10,138 bases of DNA, taken from contig JANRMC010000284.1 in assembly GCA_033761915.1 (NCBI GenBank), forward strand, positions 1-10,138, given 5' to 3'. How positions within the stretch are numbered: position 1 is the stretch's first letter; the number at the start of each line of letters is the position of its first letter. Source of the stretch: JACMLD01 sp033761915. Its GTDB lineage: Bacteria; Bacteroidota; Bacteroidia; Chitinophagales; Chitinophagaceae. The position numbers and the translations under genes are program-made. The notes beneath the pieces were generated by a model. That model was not told where the DNA came from. It saw only the letters and a program-made list of their open reading frames with translations, and did not search any database. This document shows, piece by piece, positions 5,760 to 10,138 of the stretch.

Positions 5760-7889
5760 TTAATAAAATTTTGCCCGGTTGTCTTTTACGGTTGCGTTTT
5801 TCTTAAGCGCCTCAAAGCTTCTTTGTGCGGCTTGTGCTTTTTGGTTTTGCATCATTGCCTGGCGCTGTTGTTCTACACTTGTACCATCGCTGGGTTTAGC
5901 GTAAATATTTTCTGTTTTTATTACAAACACGCCACCGGTTCCGGCAAGAGGCGCAGAAACTTTTCCTTTATTAGCAGCGCTGAAGGCATAACCACCCACT
6001 TTAGGTTCTTGTCCTGCATTAGGAAAAAAAGGTGTTTGGAAGGTTACACTATCTGCACGCAGCACTGGCATTTTGGTAGCAGCTGCTACTGCATCTAATG
6101 TATTTGTATTGCCAATTGATTTTTTTATTTGCTCGGCCTTCTTCTGGTTTCTTATTATAAACTCAACCATTGGTCTTGCTTTGGCAGGGCTCATGGTTCC
6201 TTCTTTATTAATCTCAGTTACCATTACAACAATTGATTTGTCTCCAACATTATTAAAGGCTTCTGAAATATCTCCTTTATCTGCTTCGTAAATCCAACGT
6301 ACCAGTTGGCGGCTATTGCCCAGACCGGGTATTTCAGCATCCAATGGTTTTATATCAGCTGCAAGAAGTTTGTTGTAGTTTCTTTTGCGGGCATTTTCAT
6401 CAAATGCTGCTGGTGTTCTGCTTTCGGCAGCAAATTGGTTAGCCAGTCCTGAGGCTTTATCCTGTGTTTCCTGACTGGGTAATATTGGTTTTGAAAGGTA
6501 GGCAACCTTGTATGCTGTTTCAAAATTTTTCTGACTTAATACTTCAATATAATGGTAGCCTACATAATCATTACTTTCTGCTTTAACCACTTCTTTGGTG
6601 CCCACCGGTTTATAAAACACCACATCATAAAAAGGCTTTACCAGATTGCTGGTAGACTTAAAATCATATTCGCCCTTTGTATTTTTGCTGCCTTCGTCTT
6701 CGCTGTATTTTAAAACCATTTCATTAAAGTCTGCACCCCCCTTAATTGCGGCCGCTATACTATCTATTAATTTTTTTGCAGTGCTGTCGTCTCTGTACTG
6801 TCCTCTCTGATCTGCCAACTTAATTAATATATGGCGGGCTTTAATACTATCTGGCACTGTTCTTTTGGCCATCATTTTAGCAACAGTAAGGTTGGTTGCA
6901 TCTAAATAGGGTCCAAACAACTGACCATCGGCCAGGTTTTGAATACTATCTTTATAAGGCACCTGCATATTACTTTTTGTAGCAAATATGTCGGCATAGT
7001 TTAATGCAGAACCACTGCGTAATAAAAATGCAGGCATTTCTTTTTCTGAAGTGCTTGCAAACTCTGCTTTTAAATTTTCTAGCTTATTAATTAAGTCGGT
7101 TGTATCTGCGCCTGATGGTGCTGCATCAAAGGCCACATAACTTATGCTACGGCTTTCTGTTTGCTTATATTCTTCTTTATGTTTAGCAACATAAGCGGCA
7201 ATATCTTCGTCGCTAACTTTTATTGTACTATCAACAATGGTGGCATAGGGCACATGTACGTATGATACAGCGGCCATTGCATTATTATCGCTGTTTTGCT
7301 TTTCTGCCATCCATTTTGGATAGTAAACACTGTTGGTGAGTAATGAAACATATTTTTCCTGCAGGCGGTTATCTACTAAAGCATTTAAATAGGTATTCAT
7401 CTGGTCCAGAGACTCTTTTTCCTTTTTCTTCTTAACATCCGCAAACATTTGTTTCAGCCGGTTTACATCAAAAACACCTTGCTCGTTTGTATAAGCCTGC
7501 TTTAAATCCTGAGGAGGGTTTACATATAATATGTCATTCAGTTCTTTGTCAGAAACGTCCAGACCAAGCTTTTTTACTTCTGCCTTTAATGCTTCTTCGG
7601 TTACAAATTGGCTCCAGGCCTGCTCACGCATCCCCTGGCGCATCATTTCATTAACCGGGTAGCCAATACGTGCATACTGGTCTTCCATCTGCTTCAGCTT
7701 TAGTTCATAATCTTTCTGTTCAATTTCTTTTCCATTAACCACCCCAACACTGGTTGATTGATCGTTAAACAAACCATTTCCCCCTCTTCCTACAAGGGCA
7801 TCCATTAATAAAAAGCCCAGTAAGCTTAGGGCAATTAAAATAAAAATAGCCCAGGCTGCCTTGTCACGAATCTGCTGAATGATTGACAT
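5760..7889 (-). CDS. ppiD: PpiD/SurA-type membrane-anchored peptidyl-prolyl isomerase
   Basis: Predicted 709-aa periplasmic foldase anchored in the inner membrane; PpiD-type proteins help newly exported envelope proteins to fold. Residues 1-10 are cytoplasmic (MSIIQQIRDK), and residues about 12-31 form one transmembrane helix without a cleavage site. They are followed by a SurA-N-like chaperone region starting near VGVVNGKEIEQKDYELKLKQMEDQ (48-71) and including EQAWSQFVTEEALKAEVKKLGLDVSDKEL (89-117). The parvulin-type rotamase domain lies at about 348-453, opening with SIKARHILIK and including GADFNEMVLKYSEDEGS and the closing VGYHYIEVL. A long helical and beta-rich C-terminal part follows. 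The length is typical of Bacteroidota PpiD proteins. It has its own promoter (7931-7961) and terminator (5719-5740), so it is probably a single-gene transcript. lptC, which I recall as a close neighbour in related genomes, is about 5 kb away on the other strand. Confidence 0.9.
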   Translation of the reverse strand: MSIIQQIRDKAAWAIFILIALSLLGFLLMDALVGRGGNGLFNDQSTSVGVVNGKEIEQKDYELKLKQMEDQYARIGYPVNEMMRQGMREQAWSQFVTEEALKAEVKKLGLDVSDKELNDILYVNPPQDLKQAYTNEQGVFDVNRLKQMFADVKKKKEKESLDQMNTYLNALVDNRLQEKYVSLLTNSVYYPKWMAEKQNSDNNAMAAVSYVHVPYATIVDSTIKVSDEDIAAYVAKHKEEYKQTESRSISYVAFDAAPSGADTTDLINKLENLKAEFASTSEKEMPAFLLRSGSALNYADIFATKSNMQVPYKDSIQNLADGQLFGPYLDATNLTVAKMMAKRTVPDSIKARHILIKLADQRGQYRDDSTAKKLIDSIAAAIKGGADFNEMVLKYSEDEGSKNTKGEYDFKSTSNLVKPFYDVVFYKPVGTKEVVKAESNDYVGYHYIEVLSQKNFETAYKVAYLSKPILPSQETQDKASGLANQFAAESRTPAAFDENARKRNYNKLLAADIKPLDAEIPGLGNSRQLVRWIYEADKGDISEAFNNVGDKSIVVMVTEINKEGTMSPAKARPMVEFIIRNQKKAEQIKKSIGNTNTLDAVAAATKMPVLRADSVTFQTPFFPNAGQEPKVGGYAFSAANKGKVSAPLAGTGGVFVIKTENIYAKPSDGTSVEQQRQAMMQNQKAQAAQRSFEALKKNATVKDNRAKFY

Positions 7890-7930
7890 AAAAGTTTAGC
7901 AATTATCTGTTTAAAATAAATTAAGGAGGG

Positions 7931-7961
7931 CAAAAATAGGGTAATTTAGTTTATGAACAAA
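7931..7961 (-). promoter_or_regulatory. Bacteroidota-type sigma factor promoter for ppiD
   Basis: On the minus strand, TTTG (7961-7958) and TATTTTTG (7938-7931) are separated by exactly 19 nt. This is an exact match to the known Bacteroidota consensus TTTG-N19-TAnnTTTG. Transcription would start near 7924, giving a leader of roughly 35 nt before the ppiD ATG at 7889. A TGTGGAAAA word (7963-7971) lies immediately upstream of the -33 element. Confidence 0.7.
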
Positions 7962-8036
7962 TTGTGGAAAACCCCTTAAAAATCCGTGTAGTACCGGGTT
8001 TTGGGCAATTTTTTGAGCTTTTGGTTTTCATGGCGG

Positions 8037-8056
8037 CATCGTTGTGTCACTCCCTT
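8037..8056. repeat. Degenerate intergenic repeat copy 3
   Basis: CATCGTTGTGTCACTCCCTT matches the repeat at 4510-4529 at 16 of 20 positions in the same orientation. It lies in the long gap between ppiD and nadA, about 150 nt upstream of ppiD. The flanks do not match the other copies noticeably, so it may be a decayed copy or a separate, similar family. Confidence 0.3.
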
Positions 8057-8524
8057 CAACAAAATTTTAATAATTGGGCGTTTTAAATAATAAAGCCTCT
8101 ATTTATAAGTACATTCTATAATTTTGAACGACAGATTTAGCAGCAACCTTTTGTTAGTTTAAAATCGTCTGTTAATAAGCATATTATTTCTGTTAATAAC
8201 CCTCATTTTTCTGTGGACTGGGTAGTCATTAATTAGAAAGTAATTTTATGATTTAGTGGTGGTTACTATTTAGGTGTTAGCTTGTAGTAGTTTATTAGTG
8301 TTTCACACAGCCGCAAATACAAATATTTTTATAAACGTGTAAGTATATTAACAGGGGTGGAAAAATGTAATAAAACAGCTGTATCATTACGTTTTTGGGT
8401 GTTGAATTGTTGTGAATTACTGTTAACAAACTTTACTATTAATATAAAACAAGTTGCAGTAAAATTAGTTTTCCACTAATTCACACCCATAATAATAATA
8501 GATTTATAAAAAAATAAGTATACT

Positions 8525-9541
8525 ATGTATATTAAGGATGTTAATAAGGAAGAGTTACTTGATAATGTAAATAAATTTGGTTTTTCTAATTTGGAAGTTG
8601 GGGCTGAAATAGATTTGTTTTCGGAGATTGAAAAATTGAAGAAAGAAAAAAATGCCATTATTCTGGCGCATTATTATCAGGAACCCGACATACAAGATGT
8701 TGCAGATTTTATTGGTGATAGTTTAGGACTGGCACAACAAGCAGAAAAAACAGAAGCATCTATTATTGTTTTTGCTGGAGTTCATTTTATGGCGGAAACA
8801 GCAAAAATTTTAAATCCATTAAAGAAGGTCTTATTACCCGATTTAAATGCTGGTTGTTCTCTTGCAGATAGTGCACCACCCGAAGTATTTAAGAAATTTA
8901 AAGAAGCGCATCCCCAACATTTGGTAATTTCTTATATCAATTGTTCTGCTGGTATAAAGGCTTTAAGTGATATTATTTGTACATCCAGTAATGCCGAAAA
9001 AATAATTGAAAGTCTTCCAAAAGAACAACAGATTATTTTTGCCCCAGATAAAAATTTAGGCTCTTATCTCAATAAAAAAACAGGAAGAAATATGATACTG
9101 TGGGATGGAGCTTGTATGGTTCATGAGATATTTAGTGTAGAGAAACTAATAAAACTTAAAGTAAGACACCCTTTTGCTAAAGTAATTGCCCATCCCGAGT
9201 GTGAAGAACCTATTTTAAAATTAGCAGATTATATTGGGTCAACAACAGGATTATTAAAATACTCTCAAAAAAGTGATGCAAATGAATTTATTGTAGTAAC
9301 TGAAACAGGCATTTTACACCAGATGCAAAAAACCTCTCCATTAAAAACTTTTATCCCAGCTCCTCCAGAAAATAATTGTGCCTGTAATGATTGCCCGCAT
9401 ATGAAGTTAAATACATTAGAAAAGTTATACCTATGCATGAAATATGAATTACCTGAAATTACAATGGACGAAAATTTAAGAATACTTGCAAAACACCCTA
9501 TTGAAAGAATGTTGCAAATAAGCGCCAGGTTTGGGTTATAA
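8525..9541 (+). CDS. nadA: Quinolinate synthase NadA
   Basis: Predicted 338-aa NadA, the [4Fe-4S] enzyme that condenses iminoaspartate (made by NadB) with dihydroxyacetone phosphate to form quinolinate in de novo NAD synthesis. The three-fold pseudo-repeat family pattern is visible: IILAHYYQEPDIQDVADFIGDSL (45-67), FAGVHFMAETAKIL (83-96), LLPDLNAGCSLAD (103-115), SYINCSAGIKALSDIICTSSNA (136-157), ILWDGACMVHE (191-201), AHPECEEP (222-229) and the TGILHQM block (261-267). By spacing to known enzymes the cluster ligands are C111, C197 and C290; C285 and C287 lie beside the last one in NCACNDCPHM. The length is normal and all key residues are present. nadB is not in the window. The gene is visibly more AT-rich than genes to the left, and its stop codon directly abuts that of mnmG. 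Confidence 0.96.
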   Translation: MYIKDVNKEELLDNVNKFGFSNLEVGAEIDLFSEIEKLKKEKNAIILAHYYQEPDIQDVADFIGDSLGLAQQAEKTEASIIVFAGVHFMAETAKILNPLKKVLLPDLNAGCSLADSAPPEVFKKFKEAHPQHLVISYINCSAGIKALSDIICTSSNAEKIIESLPKEQQIIFAPDKNLGSYLNKKTGRNMILWDGACMVHEIFSVEKLIKLKVRHPFAKVIAHPECEEPILKLADYIGSTTGLLKYSQKSDANEFIVVTETGILHQMQKTSPLKTFIPAPPENNCACNDCPHMKLNTLEKLYLCMKYELPEITMDENLRILAKHPIERMLQISARFGL

Positions 9542-10138
9542 TTATCGCCCCATATATACCATTAGTATTTGCACATCGCTTGGGTTTACTCCACTAATTC
9601 GGCTTGCTTGTCCCAAGGTCTGTGGCTTTATTTTTTTAAACTTTTGTAGTGCTTCTGCAGAAAGAGCAGCTACCTTATCATAATTAAATGAATCCGGTAT
9701 TATCAAGTCCTCTAGTTGTGACATTTTTGTAACTAATTCTCTTTCTTTATTTATGTAAGTATCATACTTTATCTGAATTTCTGTTTGTTCTATAATTTCA
9801 GCATTATATTCTTGAACATTAAAGGATCCAAGTTCTTTTAGTAGCGAGTTTATATCAACCTGGGGTCTTAGTAATAATTGCGATATTTTTTGTTTAGATG
9901 ATATTATTGCTGAATTCTTACTTTTTAAATACTCATTAATTTCACTGGGTTCCAGCCATGTTGAATGCAAAAGTTGTTTTAGTTGCTCTACTTTTTCTCT
10001 TTTTTGAATCATTTTATTATATCTCTCATCATTGGCTAATCCTAGTTTGTGTGAAATTTCTGTAAGTCTTAAATCCGCATTATCCTGCCGAAGTAATGTC
10101 CTGTATTCAGCACGTGAGGTAAACATTCTATATGGTTC
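9542..10138 (-). CDS. mnmG: tRNA uridine-5-carboxymethylaminomethyl modification enzyme MnmG, C-terminal part (5' partial)
   Basis: The last 198 codons of mnmG (gidA). The protein, with MnmE, installs the (carboxymethyl)aminomethyl group on U34 of certain tRNAs using FAD. The frame stays open to the window edge (EPYRM...). It shows the conserved block PYRMFTSRAEYRTLLRQDNADLRLTE near the start of the visible part. It ends with the helical C-terminal domain that contacts MnmE and tRNA (VAALSAEALQKFKKIKPQTLGQASRISGVNPSDVQILMVYMGR). The FAD-binding N-terminal region lies outside the window. The stop (TAA, complement of 9542-9544) touches the nadA stop with no spacer. mnmG is often near the replication origin in bacteria, which is of interest given the gap at 7890-8524. 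Confidence 0.95.
   Translation of the reverse strand, partial: EPYRMFTSRAEYRTLLRQDNADLRLTEISHKLGLANDERYNKMIQKREKVEQLKQLLHSTWLEPSEINEYLKSKNSAIISSKQKISQLLLRPQVDINSLLKELGSFNVQEYNAEIIEQTEIQIKYDTYINKERELVTKMSQLEDLIIPDSFNYDKVAALSAEALQKFKKIKPQTLGQASRISGVNPSDVQILMVYMGR

Larger units (their letters stand above)
7890..8524. other. 635-nt AT-rich non-coding gap with DnaA-box-like words
   Basis: No gene is supported here. Besides the ppiD promoter, the gap holds a degenerate intergenic repeat (8037-8056), near-DnaA-box words and repeated CTGTTAAyAA words. The DnaA-like words are TGTGGAAAA (7963-7971, the complement of TTTTCCACA), TGTGGACTG (8212-8220), GGTGGAAAA (8356-8364) and TTTTCCACT (8469-8477). 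The CTGTTAAyAA words are at 8169-8178, 8190-8199 and 8420-8429, the first two exactly 21 bp apart. ATTAGT/ACTAAT (8464-8469, 8475-8480) is inverted around the last DnaA-like word. An isolated -7-like TAATTTTG occurs at 8119-8126 (+) without a -33. I cannot place the nadA promoter with confidence. The word content resembles replication-origin regions, but this is only a suggestion. Confidence 0.4.

Noticed and set aside
5823..6291. Plus-strand open frames opposite ppiD
   Set aside because: They mirror the strongly coding minus strand; their peptides show no recognisable domain and they have no promoter.
8119..8126. TAATTTTG as a promoter for nadA or a small RNA
   Set aside because: It fits TAnnTTTG but has no TTG or TTTG in the -33 window and lies about 400 nt before nadA. 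No RNA structure or terminator follows it.
8476..8658. Minus-strand open frame of 60 codons across the nadA start
   Set aside because: It overlaps the nadA N-terminus and has low-complexity, K/S/F-rich content with no initiation context. It is more likely chance in AT-rich DNA.
1..10138. tRNA, rRNA, CRISPR, insertion sequence or phage genes
   Set aside because: No such structures or proteins were recognised on either strand.

Overview
The window looks like a chromosomal segment from a member of the Bacteroidota, most likely Chitinophagaceae-like. The evidence is a Bacteroidota-type LptC lipoprotein behind an outer-membrane beta-barrel gene, a DUF2480 protein, a PpiD/SurA-type membrane foldase, the near absence of Shine-Dalgarno sequences, and a promoter ahead of ppiD that fits the Bacteroidota consensus exactly (TTTG, 19 nt, TAnnTTTG). 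The family-level guess is inference from protein style only.

Left part (1-767, + strand): the 3' end of an outer-membrane beta-barrel gene is followed 6 nt later by lptC, a component of the LPS export bridge. Next (about 768-4509) comes a DNA-metabolism stretch. It holds a small Zn-ribbon protein gene on the minus strand (GTG start), a 217-nt gap with a perfect 30-bp palindrome, a short SSB paralogue without the usual acidic tail, a strong terminator, and a large PIF1-like helicase fused to HRDC and RecQ-type C-terminal helix-turn-helix regions.

Middle (4568-7889, - strand): a GNAT acetyltransferase gene overlaps its upstream neighbour, a DUF2480 gene, by one base (TAATG). After a 200-nt gap comes ppiD, with its own promoter and rho-independent terminator. 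LptC and PpiD are both envelope-biogenesis proteins and I recall them as close neighbours in many Bacteroidota. Here they are separated by about 5 kb and lie on opposite strands, which suggests local rearrangement.

Right part (7890-10138): a 635-nt AT-rich non-coding gap contains repeated CTGTTAAyAA and TTTTCCAC-type words resembling DnaA-box-rich regions. It is followed by nadA (quinolinate synthase), which abuts the 3' part of mnmG (tRNA modification) tail to tail with no spacer. These last two genes look clearly more AT-rich than the genes to the left.

A short dispersed motif (about 20 nt, core GTGCGACGCAA) occurs in at least two and perhaps three or four intergenic positions. One copy supplies the end of the Zn-ribbon coding sequence. 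No tRNA, rRNA, CRISPR, insertion sequence or phage gene is visible. The most interesting non-coding signals are the 30-bp palindrome, the dispersed repeat and the origin-like gap; I do not see a clear-cut novel multi-gene system.
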